Of a stretch of 64,000 nt of DNA, positions 17,177 to 25,830 are shown one piece after another (the stretch's first letter is position 1; each line of letters begins with the position of its first letter). The translations under genes and the position numbers were made by a program. This DNA comes from Dyadobacter linearis (GTDB taxonomy: Bacteria; Bacteroidota; Bacteroidia; Cytophagales; Spirosomataceae), in assembly GCF_907165045.1 (NCBI RefSeq), contig NZ_CAJRAU010000005.1, positions 372,001 to 436,000 on the forward strand. Direction: 5' to 3'. The notes under the pieces were generated by a model. It was not told the DNA's origin. It saw only the letters and a program-made list of their open reading frames with translations, and made no database searches.

Positions 17177-18796
17177 ATGAGAAAAAGAACAAACGATTCA
17201 AAGCCTGGCAGCTTAGGCTCATCCAGTGGCGGAGACAAATCATTCCGTAAAAGCAGCGGCGGTGGCGGCAATTCATTCAGAAAGCCAAAACCAGAAGTAG
17301 AAAGCCGTTTCAGCAAGCCGAGCATCAAAAAATCCAGTTTGAGAGCCGCCAGCGGCGACAACAAACCAACCAAAGCACGTCCGAGCTTCGACCACGAAAA
17401 ACCACGCGACGACAGGCCGCGTTTCGATAAACCACGTTTCGACAGACCTGAACAAGGTGGTTTCCGCAAAGACAAACCTTTCGAAAAATCGGCTCGCCCA
17501 TTCGGGAATAAAGGTTTTCAAGGAGAAAAAAGCTCCTTCCGCAAGCCAGATCCAACAGGCGACGCCCGGCCATTCAGACCACGTACCGGAGACGAACCAA
17601 CTGAAAGAAGACCTTATTCTGATAGAGGAGAAAAGCCGCGTTTCGAGAGAGGTACCGATAGAGGAGACAAGCCACGTTTTGAAAGAAGTTCAGACAAAGG
17701 AGAGAAGCCACGTTTTGAAAGAAGTGCGGATAGAGGAGACAAACCGGCTTTTGACAGAAATTCAGAAAGAGGTGAAAGACCGGCTTTTGACAGAAATACA
17801 GAAAGAGGCGAGAGACCTGCTTTTGGTAGGAATACAGAAAGAAGTGAGCGGCCCCGTTTTGATAAAAAAGACTTTAAACCAACCGGAAAACCGGCATACG
17901 GTCGCAAGGCTGAGGGCGAAAGCCGCCCGGTAAGAGAGCCCCGTGAGAATTTTGCCAAAGAGGAAAAAGCCCCGGAAGCAGAGGATCGCAGTGGTTTGGA
18001 CAGGAGAGTAGGACGCTTTGAAAGTGCCCCGCGTTACAACCTGAAAGAATACGAGAAGAAAAACGCTCCAAAAAAAAAAGAGGAAACCGGTGAGATAAGG
18101 CTTAATCGCTATATCGCAAATGCCGGTATTTGCTCGCGCCGCGAAGCTGATGATCTTATTTCGGGCGGCCAGATTTCAGTAAATGGGAAGGTCGTGACTG
18201 AAATGGGGCATAAGGTGAAAATGTCCGACGTTGTCAAATTTGGCAAGAAGGCGTTGAATCCTGAAAAAATGGTCTATATACTGATCAATAAGCCGAAAGA
18301 TTACATTACTACCACAGACGATCCGGAAGAAAGGAAGACGGTTTTGGACCTGATCAAAGGAGCTTGTCACGAGCGCGTTTATCCCGTCGGTCGCCTCGAC
18401 CGGAACACAACAGGATTGCTGTTATTGACAAATGACGGCGAGCTGGCTGAAAAACTGACGCATCCTTCGAGCGGTATCAAGAAAATTTATCAGGCTGAGC
18501 TCGACAAACCCATCACAACGGAAGATTTCGAAACTTTGCAGCACGGTGTTGAGCTGGAAGATGGATTTATCCACCCCGACGAAGTAGGTATCGTAACTCC
18601 TGATGCGATGGTTGTAGGGCTGGAAATTCACAGTGGCCGCAACAGGATCGTTCGCCGGATGTTTGAGCACTTAGGTTACGAAGTTCAAAAACTCGACCGT
18701 ACAGTATTTGCCGGACTGAACAAAAAAGACCTCCCCCGCGGAAAATGGCGCTTTTTGAGTGAGAAGGAAGTGGTTAAGTTGAAGTATATGCTTTGA
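17177..18796 (+). CDS. RluB/RsuA-type rRNA pseudouridine synthase with long basic repeat arm
   Basis: 539 residues. The C-terminal 235 residues form a normal RluB/RsuA enzyme: an S4 RNA-binding domain (about 307-353, IRLNRYIANAGICSRREAD) and a synthase domain with the catalytic Asp408 in VGRLDRNTTGLLLL, plus GRNRIVRRMFEHLGY. The first 300 residues are low-complexity, rich in Arg, Lys, Gly, Phe, Asp and Ser. Within them are six 12-residue repeats at 155-226 (pattern [RA]F[ED]R-x2-[DE][RK][GS][DE][RK]P; bases 17639-17854). Such arms are common in Bacteroidota RluB homologues and are thought to bind RNA. TATCTTTG at 17044-17051 matches the -7 promoter consensus. Confidence 0.92.
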   Translation: MRKRTNDSKPGSLGSSSGGDKSFRKSSGGGGNSFRKPKPEVESRFSKPSIKKSSLRAASGDNKPTKARPSFDHEKPRDDRPRFDKPRFDRPEQGGFRKDKPFEKSARPFGNKGFQGEKSSFRKPDPTGDARPFRPRTGDEPTERRPYSDRGEKPRFERGTDRGDKPRFERSSDKGEKPRFERSADRGDKPAFDRNSERGERPAFDRNTERGERPAFGRNTERSERPRFDKKDFKPTGKPAYGRKAEGESRPVREPRENFAKEEKAPEAEDRSGLDRRVGRFESAPRYNLKEYEKKNAPKKKEETGEIRLNRYIANAGICSRREADDLISGGQISVNGKVVTEMGHKVKMSDVVKFGKKALNPEKMVYILINKPKDYITTTDDPEERKTVLDLIKGACHERVYPVGRLDRNTTGLLLLTNDGELAEKLTHPSSGIKKIYQAELDKPITTEDFETLQHGVELEDGFIHPDEVGIVTPDAMVVGLEIHSGRNRIVRRMFEHLGYEVQKLDRTVFAGLNKKDLPRGKWRFLSEKEVVKLKYML

Positions 18797-18812
18797 GTTT
18801 CATTTGAAAAAG

Positions 18813-18856
18813 ACATAAAAAAACCGGCAACGAATTCGCTGCCGGTTTTTTTATGT
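18813..18856. terminator. Bidirectional intrinsic terminator
   Basis: A perfect 17-bp stem (18813-18829 with 18840-18856), including ACCGGCA/TGCCGGT flanked by A7 and T7, and a 10-base loop. It separates the convergent pseudouridine synthase and degP genes and works in both directions. Confidence 0.88.
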
Positions 18857-18863
18857 TTCAATC

Positions 18864-20405
18864 TTATAATCTAAATCCAAAAGAGAATACATCGTAAGGT
18901 GCATCAGGATACAATCCTTCAAAAGTCACCATTGATTCTTCTTTTCCAGCGATCGCTGCTTCGAATTCTTTCACTGTTTTAACAGCTTTTCCATTCACTT
19001 TGGTGATGATGAAACCTTCTTCGACTTGTGATCTCGCAAACTTACCGCCTTCAATAGCCAGCACTTTTACGCCACCTTCTACTTTGTACCGGGACAGTCT
19101 TTGTTTTTCCTGATCACTCAGGTTACCAAACTGCGCACCAAGTACACTCATGATCGCCGCAGTTTCATCACGTTTGATGATGTCAGAACCACCTGTTCTG
19201 TTCCGTAATGTAATGCTAAGTTCTCTCTCTTTGCCATCGCGGTTCACAGTAAGGTTCACTTTGTCGCCAGGCTTGTGCAAGCCGATTGACTGTTGCAACT
19301 CAGGAACAGAGTGAATATCGATTCCGTCCACTTTAACAATCACGTCGCCTTTGTTGACACCGCCAGCCTTAGCTGCACTGTTTTCTGTGAATTCACGCAC
19401 ATAAACACCGTCATTTACCTTCACGCCGTATTCTTCTGCTTTTCTGCTGTCTAGGTTATCCAGTTGAATACCCAGGTATCCTCTCTGCACATTACCAAAT
19501 TTGATCAGGTCGCTTGACACTTTTTTAACGATACTTGAAGGCACCGCAAATGCATATCCTGCAAAACTTCCTGTCGGGCTGGCAATCGCGGTATTGATAC
19601 CAATCAATTCTCCTTTCAGGTTAACCAATGCACCACCACTGTTTCCAGGGTTAACTACCGCGTCTGTCTGAATAAAAGATTCCAGAGGCGAGTCACCTGC
19701 TGTTGCAGCTGCCGGAGTTACGCCATTACGACGGCTTGACGAGCCGATAATACCTAATCCACGACCTTTTGCACTTACAATACCCGCAGTTACGGTCGAT
19801 TCCAGGTTAAACGGATTTCCTACTGCTACCACCCATTCTCCTACCTTCACCGCGTCAGAATTACCCAATGTTACAGCCGGAAGATTTTTGGCTTCAACCT
19901 TGATAACCGCGATATCCGTAGATGGGTCAGTACCAACAACTTTCGCGCGGTACTTACCTTTATTGTGCAATGTAACTTCCAATTCCTGAGCGCCTTCTAC
20001 TACGTGGTTATTTGTAACAATATATCCGTCAGAAGTTAAGATCACTCCGGAACCCGACGCTTCCTGAGACTGAGGTCCGCGCTGTCCGCCACCGAATTCA
20101 TCACCAAAAAAGTCCCTGAAAATATCCGGTATCTGCTGACCTCCTCCGCCGCCGCGATAAGCCTGACGAGTTGACGTCGACTTAATGTGCACTACGGTAG
20201 GGGTTGTTGCTTCGGCTGCGTAAACAAAGTCGCCCGGTGCACCAACTGGCGCTCCGGTTGAGGTGAAGCGTGCAATATTCTCACCCGCCGCCTCCTTAAT
20301 AATTACATCTTTATCATTATCAGTGCCTAAGAGTTTAAAGCCGGCGAGAGTTGACGCACTTGAAATCAACCCAACCAACACTAAACTTTTCCAATTTGTT
20401 TTCAT
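18864..20405 (-). CDS. DegP/DegQ (HtrA) periplasmic serine protease
   Basis: 513 residues: an N-terminal signal/anchor segment (about 8-26), a trypsin-like domain with the triad His134 (TNNHVV), Asp164 (STDIAVI) and Ser256 (NPGNSGGAL), and two PDZ domains (about 305-400 and 420-510). It degrades or refolds damaged envelope proteins. A Gly-rich loop (RGGGGGQQ and FGGGQRG, 84-110) corresponds to the LA regulatory loop. A candidate promoter lies at 20496-20528. It is next to hsp20, so two protein-quality genes sit together, each with its own terminator. Confidence 0.93.
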   Translation of the reverse strand: MKTNWKSLVLVGLISSASTLAGFKLLGTDNDKDVIIKEAAGENIARFTSTGAPVGAPGDFVYAAEATTPTVVHIKSTSTRQAYRGGGGGQQIPDIFRDFFGDEFGGGQRGPQSQEASGSGVILTSDGYIVTNNHVVEGAQELEVTLHNKGKYRAKVVGTDPSTDIAVIKVEAKNLPAVTLGNSDAVKVGEWVVAVGNPFNLESTVTAGIVSAKGRGLGIIGSSSRRNGVTPAAATAGDSPLESFIQTDAVVNPGNSGGALVNLKGELIGINTAIASPTGSFAGYAFAVPSSIVKKVSSDLIKFGNVQRGYLGIQLDNLDSRKAEEYGVKVNDGVYVREFTENSAAKAGGVNKGDVIVKVDGIDIHSVPELQQSIGLHKPGDKVNLTVNRDGKERELSITLRNRTGGSDIIKRDETAAIMSVLGAQFGNLSDQEKQRLSRYKVEGGVKVLAIEGGKFARSQVEEGFIITKVNGKAVKTVKEFEAAIAGKEESMVTFEGLYPDAPYDVFSFGFRL

Positions 20406-20495
20406 AGATATATGTTGGAGTTTTTATTTTGTAAATGAATAACGCAAAGCAAACAACAAACTATTCCCGTAGCAGGCTCATTTAACATATTTTAA

Positions 20496-20528
20496 CAAAG
20501 GTATTTGATTTCAATTTTTACTAAACAA
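20496..20528 (-). promoter_or_regulatory. Candidate degP promoter
   Basis: Minus strand: ATTG, 22 bases, TACCTTTG. The -7 box fits TAnnTTTG exactly and the -33 TTG core is within the permitted spacing. It would give a leader of about 85-90 bases. Confidence 0.4.
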
Positions 20529-20571
20529 TCCTGCCAGAAGAACTTTGTCGTTTACCAGCTCTACCATAAAA

Positions 20572-20598
20572 AAGGCGTTATTTGTTCAATAACGCCTT
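20572..20598 (-). terminator. hsp20 terminator
   Basis: An 11-bp stem (20572-20582 with 20588-20598, core AAGGCGTTA) with a 5-base loop, followed on the minus strand by a T run. It lies 20 bases after the hsp20 stop. Confidence 0.8.
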
Positions 20599-20617
20599 CT
20601 CCAATTTGATCAGTTCA

Positions 20618-21049
20618 TTAAGCGATTTCGATCTGACGGGCAGGCTTTTCTTTCGCCTCTTCCCTCTTCGGCAAAGCGATGCTCAGGATCCCTTCGGAAT
20701 AGTTCGCTACTACCTTTTCTGCATCAACAGAGTTTGGTAGTGTAAATGTGCGTTGGAAAGAAGTGTATTTGAACTCCCTGCGCGTGTATTTTTCTTCATT
20801 TTCCTCTGACTTCTGTTCCTTCTGAGCAGAAATGGTCAGCTGGTTTTTTTCAAGATTTAATGTGAAATCTGATTTCTGCAAACCTGGTGCAGCGACTTCT
20901 ATGCGAAAACCTTCGTTGCTTTCTACCACATTTACAGCTGGTACGCTGCCTGAAAACGCTGGTGTGTTAAATTCTGGAAACAGATCTTTGTTGAAAAATC
21001 CGTTTAAATAGGAAGGAGTTGCGAAATGGGTTTTTACTAACGTGCTCAT
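20618..21049 (-). CDS. Hsp20/alpha-crystallin small heat-shock protein
   Basis: 143 residues, typical sHSP size. The alpha-crystallin domain spans about 35-135: VNVVESNEGFRIEVAAPGLQKSDF, LTISAQKEQK, REFKYTSFQRTFTLP and GILSIALPKREE. The GILxI-like motif (GILSIALP) closes the domain, and the short tail holds the EKPARQIEIA end with an IxI-like element (IEIA). It acts as an ATP-independent holdase in the cytoplasm. Upstream lie TGACA/TGTCA inverted repeats (21156-21247) that may control its expression. The window contains no heat-shock sigma factor. Confidence 0.93.
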   Translation of the reverse strand: MSTLVKTHFATPSYLNGFFNKDLFPEFNTPAFSGSVPAVNVVESNEGFRIEVAAPGLQKSDFTLNLEKNQLTISAQKEQKSEENEEKYTRREFKYTSFQRTFTLPNSVDAEKVVANYSEGILSIALPKREEAKEKPARQIEIA

Positions 21050-21155
21050 TTTATGGAATGTTTGATGTTTGAGTAAAGTTTAAACCTCTTGGGTTTTGCT
21101 TCTTTAATAACAACTTCCATTCCCGTAAGAAAAAAGCATATTAATTATGCCATTA

Positions 21156-21247
21156 TGTCACTTATTTTCAATAAAATTGCAATTCACTGACATTGTGTCA
21201 CATATCAGTTAGAAAATAACGAACATTCTGACATTTTTGATGTCAGA
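21156..21247. promoter_or_regulatory. TGACA/TGTCA inverted repeats upstream of hsp20
   Basis: The gap between rnc and hsp20 holds TGACA-N3-TGTCA at 21188-21200, a perfect 8-bp inverted repeat TCTGACAT-N5-ATGTCAGA at 21227-21247, and a further lone TGTCA at 21156-21160. The three sites are spaced at roughly 35-45 bases. Two-fold symmetric sites before a stress gene look like operator sites for a dimeric regulator; the one at 21227 could also be an RNA hairpin after rnc, although it lacks a T run. Confidence 0.45.
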
Positions 21248-21267
21248 TGATATATACCCATTATTGT

Positions 21268-22014
21268 CTAGCGTAGTTCGAGGATAGCGCAAGCTTGCTC
21301 TGAGGCAGATTGCTCGGCTTTTTTCTTCGTAAAACCGTTGCCGGTTGCGAAAGGCTCCTCGTTGACAAGGATTTGTGAGATGAATTCGCGGTGGTGGCGG
21401 GTACCTCGTTCTTCGATAATCTCAAAACGGATTTCCTTACCTTCCCGCTGCGCCCATTCAATGATGAGGCTTTTGAAGTTCGCATTGTTCTGAATAATAC
21501 TATCCAGATCATAATGCGTAATAAGCTTGCTGATGATAAATGTGCGCGTGAAGCGGAAACCTTTATCCAGGTAAATTGCGCCTACAAATGCTTCGAGCGC
21601 ATCGCCGTACATGGAAGATCTTGGCGACATGCCGCGACGGTTGCCGTCGTATTCAATCAGATTGTCAAGACCAAGTTTGCGGGAAATTTGGTTTAACGAT
21701 TCCCGGTTTACGATCCGCGATCTGATTTCGGTTAAAAAACCTTCGTCCTTGTAGGGGTATTTGGTAAAAAGAAATTCTGCCACGACCATTCCTAAGACTG
21801 CATCTCCCAGGTATTCAAGTCGTTCGTTTGACTCACGAAATCCTTTGATGGCCGTTTCTTTGGAAGCGGAGGTGTGGCGAAAAGCGAGCTGATAAACACC
21901 CAGATTAGAGGGACGGTCGCCAATTATATGCGCGATAGACTCCTTAAATTTTTTATCCTCAGCACTTCCGGTTCTGAAAAGAGAAAGTATCGGTATAAGA
22001 ATTCGCTTTGCCAA
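21268..22014 (-). CDS. rnc: Ribonuclease III
   Basis: 248 residues. The nuclease domain has the signature ERLEYLGDAVLG (Glu64-Gly75) with the metal-binding acidic residues, and the dsRNA-binding domain occupies about 178-248 (GFTKKKAEQSASEQACAIL). It cuts double-stranded RNA in rRNA precursors and mRNAs. The first codon appears to be TTG at 22014: there is no in-frame ATG before residue 76 and none upstream as far back as the fabF stop. It is the third gene of the acpP-fabF-rnc operon, 14 bases after fabF. Confidence 0.95.
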   Translation of the reverse strand: MAKRILIPILSLFRTGSAEDKKFKESIAHIIGDRPSNLGVYQLAFRHTSASKETAIKGFRESNERLEYLGDAVLGMVVAEFLFTKYPYKDEGFLTEIRSRIVNRESLNQISRKLGLDNLIEYDGNRRGMSPRSSMYGDALEAFVGAIYLDKGFRFTRTFIISKLITHYDLDSIIQNNANFKSLIIEWAQREGKEIRFEIIEERGTRHHREFISQILVNEEPFATGNGFTKKKAEQSASEQACAILELR

Positions 22015-22028
22015 TTGTAGAAAGTTTA

Positions 22029-23282
22029 TCAGTCTTCATATCTTTTGAAAACGACTGATGCATTATGACCTCCAAATCCAAAAGTGTTACTCAAGGCGAT
22101 ATTCACCTTTCGTTTTTCTGCTTTATTAAAAGTAAGATTCAGTCTTGGATTAATTTCCGGATCGTCCGTGAAATGATTAATTGTAGGGGGAATGATTTGA
22201 TCTTTGAGCGCCATAATGCAAGCGGCAGCCTCAATCGCACCTGCTCCTCCGAGCAAGTGTCCCGTCATTGATTTTGTTGAACTGATGCTCAGATTATAAG
22301 CGTGTTCCCCAAAAAACTTCTCAATTGCCTTGATTTCCTGCGGATCACCAATCGGCGTCGATGTTCCGTGGGTGTTAATGTAGTCAATATCAGTTGCCTT
22401 GATCCCTGCGTTTTCGATCGCATTCCGCATTACTATGAATGCTCCAAGTCCCTCTGGGTGTGGGGCAGTAATGTGATAGGCATCGGAAGACATTCCTGCA
22501 CCGATCATTTCAGCGTAAATTTTTGCTCCTCTTGCTTTGGCGTGCTCATATTCTTCAAGGATCAGCGCAGCGCCTCCCTCTCCAAGTACGAAACCATCGC
22601 GATCCTTATCATAAGGCCGGGAAGCAGTCTCAGGACTGTCGTTTCTTTCCGAAAGTGCCTTCAATGCATTAAATCCGCCTACACCTGCAATTGTGATAGC
22701 AGCCTCAGACCCGCCGGAGATACATACATCCATCATACCTAATTTGATATAATTGAATGCGTCTATTAATGCGTTGGTAGCTGATGCGCAGGCAGATACG
22801 GTAATGAAGTTCGGGCCGCGGAAGCCGTAGCGGATCGAGAGAACTCCCGACGCGCTGTCCACAATCATTTTAGGGATGAAGAAAGGATTGAAACGGGGCG
22901 TTTTGCCATTTTCGGAGAAGTTCATCACTTCTTCCTCAAACGTTTTTAAACCCCCTATTCCGGTGCCCCAAATTACACCGGCTTTGTCGAGATCAAGCTT
23001 ATCTACGTCAAAGCCGGCGTCTTTCATGGCTTCGTCTGCAGCAATAACCGCGTACTGTGTAAACGGGTCCATTTTACGTGCTTCCTGTCGAGGGATGTAA
23101 TTGTTGATGTCCAATCCCTTGACCTCACAGGCAAAACGGGTCCGAAACTTTTCAGCGTCGAATCTGGTAATCGGCGCAGCGCCGCTTACCCCCGCAACCA
23201 GATTTGTCCAAAAGGTAGAAACATCATTCCCGATGGGCGTTAATGCGCCCATTCCCGTAATCACAACTCGCTTAAAACTCAT
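22029..23282 (-). CDS. fabF: Beta-ketoacyl-ACP synthase II
   Basis: 417 residues, standard KAS II. The thiolase fold shows the nucleophile Cys165 in TVSACASATNAL, the first His in NTHGTSTPIGD and the second in MTGHLLGGAGAIEA, plus the final NTFGFGGHNASVVF. It elongates fatty acids by condensing acyl-enzyme with malonyl-ACP. It lies 44 bases after acpP and just before rnc, the widely conserved order. Confidence 0.97.
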   Translation of the reverse strand: MSFKRVVITGMGALTPIGNDVSTFWTNLVAGVSGAAPITRFDAEKFRTRFACEVKGLDINNYIPRQEARKMDPFTQYAVIAADEAMKDAGFDVDKLDLDKAGVIWGTGIGGLKTFEEEVMNFSENGKTPRFNPFFIPKMIVDSASGVLSIRYGFRGPNFITVSACASATNALIDAFNYIKLGMMDVCISGGSEAAITIAGVGGFNALKALSERNDSPETASRPYDKDRDGFVLGEGGAALILEEYEHAKARGAKIYAEMIGAGMSSDAYHITAPHPEGLGAFIVMRNAIENAGIKATDIDYINTHGTSTPIGDPQEIKAIEKFFGEHAYNLSISSTKSMTGHLLGGAGAIEAAACIMALKDQIIPPTINHFTDDPEINPRLNLTFNKAEKRKVNIALSNTFGFGGHNASVVFKRYED

Positions 23283-23326
23283 AAAAAAGGACAGAAATAG
23301 AAGATGATACTGGTATAAGAACCGAA

Positions 23327-23563
23327 TTACTTCACGTTCTCTTCCAGGTATGCAACAGCTTGGCCAACTGTACCAATGTTCTCCGCCTGATCATCAGGGA
23401 TAGATAGATTGAATTCTTTTTCGAATTCCATAATCAATTCAACGGTATCTAGAGAGTCTGCTCCCAAGTCGTTCTGGAAGTTTGCTTCCGGTGTAACCTC
23501 CGACTCTTCTACGCCGAGTTTCTCGACGATAATTTGCTTAACTCTTTCTGCAATTGCTGACAT
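23327..23563 (-). CDS. acpP: Acyl carrier protein
   Basis: 78 residues, acidic, with the phosphopantetheine serine Ser37 in [15 protein letters not shown]. It carries growing fatty-acyl chains for the type II synthase, including the FabF encoded immediately downstream. First gene of the operon; candidate promoter at 23594-23625. Confidence 0.98.
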   Translation of the reverse strand: MSAIAERVKQIIVEKLGVEESEVTPEANFQNDLGADSLDTVELIMEFEKEFNLSIPDDQAENIGTVGQAVAYLEENVK

Positions 23564-23593
23564 TTTATAATCACTTTTTGGTTAAAATCGCAA

Positions 23594-23625
23594 CAAAGAA
23601 AGATATTCTAGTTCACTTTTTCAAA
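23594..23625 (-). promoter_or_regulatory. Candidate acpP-fabF-rnc promoter
   Basis: Minus strand: TTTG, 20 bases, TTTCTTTG. The -33 box is exact and the -7 box differs from TAnnTTTG by one base. The distance to the acpP ATG is about 30 bases. Confidence 0.5.
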
Positions 23626-23791
23626 ATTTTTTTACTCAGCCCTTTTTATTGTAATATCTCATTCCAAAATAAAAAAAGGACTAAAACGGACACTTGTTGG
23701 TTATACGTTTTTTGATTTCTTTCGATAATCTGCAGAACATCCGGTATAAGTGTACATTCACCAAATTTTAATAAGAAACGGCCATTTTAAT

Positions 23792-24604
23792 ATGATTTCG
23801 ATACCAAAACTAAAAAATACAGATTCCGGGCAGTTCTTTCTCCTAGCAGGTCCGTGCGCCATTGAAGGCCGCGATATGGCGCTCAGAATAGCAGAAAAGA
23901 TCGTTACAGTTACTGAAAGACTTCGGATCCCATACATTTTCAAAGGCTCTTACCGAAAAGCGAATCGCACCAAAATCGACTCATTTACAGGTATTGGTGA
24001 TGAAAAAGCATTGAATATCCTGAGAGAAGTTTCACAAACATTCGGGATACCCACTGTGACGGACATTCATGAATCACACGAGGCGGCGATGGCGGCCGAA
24101 TATGTGGATGTTTTGCAAATACCCGCGTTCCTCTGCCGGCAGACTGAACTACTGGCTGCAGCTGCAAAAACGGGGAAGGCTGTAAATGTAAAAAAAGGGC
24201 AGTTTTTATCGGGCGCGTCCATGAAATTTGCCGCTGAAAAGATCCATGAGGTCAACCCGCAATGCCAGGTAATTCTCACAGATCGTGGTAATAGTTTTGG
24301 GTACGGCGATCTGGTCGTTGATTACCGTAATATTCCGGAAATGAGTGCATTTGATGTGCCTGTGGTGATGGACTGCACGCATTCGCTGCAACAACCCAAC
24401 CAGAGTTCGGGAGTAACCGGAGGCAAGCCAAAGCTGATCGAGACCATCGCAAAAGCTGCTATTGCAGTGGGCGCCGACGGACTTTTTATCGAAACGCATT
24501 TTAATCCCGCCGAAGCAAAATCCGACGGCGCAAATATGCTTCCGCTGGACCAATTAGAAGGTTTATTGGAAAGATTAGTTCGGGTGAGAGAAGCGATATT
24601 ATGA
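23792..24604 (+). CDS. kdsA: 3-deoxy-D-manno-octulosonate 8-phosphate synthase
   Basis: 270 residues from the ATG at 23792; a GTG at 23750 would add 14 residues with no family match. It condenses PEP and arabinose 5-phosphate to KDO-8-P for LPS. Family marks: FLLAGPCAIEGRDMAL, FKGSYRKANRTKIDSFTG, TDIHESHEA, QIPAFLCRQTELLAAAA, NVKKGQF, DRGNSFGYGDLVVDYR and DCTHSLQQPN. Cys and His ligand-like positions suggest a KDO8PS-type TIM barrel. The stop overlaps the start of the PAP2 gene by four bases. Confidence 0.95.
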   Translation: MISIPKLKNTDSGQFFLLAGPCAIEGRDMALRIAEKIVTVTERLRIPYIFKGSYRKANRTKIDSFTGIGDEKALNILREVSQTFGIPTVTDIHESHEAAMAAEYVDVLQIPAFLCRQTELLAAAAKTGKAVNVKKGQFLSGASMKFAAEKIHEVNPQCQVILTDRGNSFGYGDLVVDYRNIPEMSAFDVPVVMDCTHSLQQPNQSSGVTGGKPKLIETIAKAAIAVGADGLFIETHFNPAEAKSDGANMLPLDQLEGLLERLVRVREAIL

Positions 24605-25284
24605 TATTAAAAGCTGCCCGTAACCAGATTTTTGTATTGCTGATATGCTGCAACCTGCTGCCTCAGTCGGTCAGCGCGCAGCGCGATTCCACTCTTTGGA
24701 GAGTGAAGGCGGGTGACATTATCCCGCCGGTTTCACTCGCCGTCGCCGGGCTGGTCGTGCAGGGGAAGATCAGCCGCAGCCTGCAGAGGGAAGTCCGGTC
24801 GCAATATCCTTCATTCCGCACGAATGCTGACGATTTTCTGCCTTACGCGCCGGGTGTTGTGAGCCTTACCCTGGCCTCGGCAGGTGTAAAAGGCAAGCAT
24901 TCTCTTGGCGACCAACTGATACTTGCTTTATTATCTAATATCGGCGCGCAAGTGGTTACGCAGGGCGTCAAACGCATTTCAAAATATCCGAGACCAAATG
25001 GGGAAGACAACCATTCTTTCCCCTCCGGGCACACCACCACGGCCTTTGCGAATGCAGAGATATTACATCAGGAGTACGGCAACAGAAGCGTTTTGTATAG
25101 TATCGGAGGGTACGGAACTGCCTCTGCCGTGGGCGCGATGCGGATTTTAAACAATAAACACTGGCTGGCAGATGTATTAATGGGCGCCGGGATCGGAATC
25201 GGGGCGACGAAAGTGTTTTATATCAGCTACCCTTGGCTCAAACAAAAATTCCCCCGCAAGAAAAAAATTGCAGTTCCCAAATAG
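24601..25284 (+). CDS. Exported PAP2-family phosphatase
   Basis: 227 residues. A signal peptide (hydrophobic about 9-25, ending SAQ) precedes the domain. The acid-phosphatase motifs are KRISKYPRP (motif 1), SFPSGHTTTAF (motif 2) and RILNNKHWLADV (motif 3, R-x5-H-x3-D). Unlike typical PAP2 lipid phosphatases, the rest has few strong membrane helices, so it may be periplasmic. Being coupled to kdsA by a four-base overlap suggests a part in LPS or undecaprenyl-phosphate metabolism, such as removing phosphate from lipid A; this is inference. Confidence 0.88.
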   Translation: MILKAARNQIFVLLICCNLLPQSVSAQRDSTLWRVKAGDIIPPVSLAVAGLVVQGKISRSLQREVRSQYPSFRTNADDFLPYAPGVVSLTLASAGVKGKHSLGDQLILALLSNIGAQVVTQGVKRISKYPRPNGEDNHSFPSGHTTTAFANAEILHQEYGNRSVLYSIGGYGTASAVGAMRILNNKHWLADVLMGAGIGIGATKVFYISYPWLKQKFPRKKKIAVPK

Positions 25285-25347
25285 CTGCTGACAAAGGGCT
25301 GTCACAGGTACCTTTTTTATTTGCCCTATTACTTAACAGACAGCCCG

Positions 25348-25803
25348 ATGCAACTTAAGATCATTCAACCGATCCACGTTCTCTATTTTGAGACAGAAAC
25401 CACTTTAAACGATATTTTCCAATATGTCAGGCTGGTAGCCCGGCGGCTGTATCGGGATGCGGTTCAGCACGATATGGAAATCACCGGTCCAGTATACTGG
25501 ATTTATGAAGGCGCCGATGGTAACCCAGACACCGTTTTCAAACTCACGATCGCATTGCCTGTTAGTCCCGCTGCGCCTGCTTCCAGCTCAGAATTCGAAC
25601 AAAAATTGCTGGAACCATATAAGTGTATTTCTCACGAATTACAGGGAGATTGGAATGGATTAGGGAATGTTTACGGTGAAATTTTTGCCAAAATAGGCGA
25701 AGGAAATCACGCGCCTTCCGGTCAGAACCGTGAAATTTATATCAATATGGACTTTCAGAATCCTGCGGGAAATACCACGGAAGTACAAGTTGGTATCTTT
25801 TAA
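25348..25803 (+). CDS. GyrI-like small-molecule-binding domain protein
   Basis: 151 residues from the ATG at 25348 (TTG at 25321 is less likely). The opening MQLKIIQPIHVLYFETETTL, the ITGPVYWIYEG segment and the closing TEVQVGIF fit the AraC effector-binding/GyrI-like fold (SHS2 repeat), a stand-alone ligand-binding domain with no DNA-binding part. Function is unknown. It is followed by tag after 27 bases on the same strand. Confidence 0.6.
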   Translation: MQLKIIQPIHVLYFETETTLNDIFQYVRLVARRLYRDAVQHDMEITGPVYWIYEGADGNPDTVFKLTIALPVSPAAPASSSEFEQKLLEPYKCISHELQGDWNGLGNVYGEIFAKIGEGNHAPSGQNREIYINMDFQNPAGNTTEVQVGIF

Positions 25804-25830
25804 AATTTTAAACTCACCAACTCACTATCA

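Noticed and set aside
17457..17958. Long open frames in other frames and strands across the pseudouridine synthase arm
   Set aside because: They are by-products of the 36-bp repeats; the frame of the S4/synthase gene continues through the region and explains it.
21227..21247. Intrinsic terminator of the acpP-fabF-rnc operon
   Set aside because: The hairpin is placed suitably after rnc but has only an 8-bp A/T-rich stem and no T run; a regulatory site is at least as likely.
25289..25304. TGACA-N6-TGTCA upstream of the GyrI-like gene, similar to the hsp20 sites
   Set aside because: A single short site inside a possible weak hairpin after the PAP2 gene; it shows that 5-base arms can occur by chance and is not used as support for an operator family.
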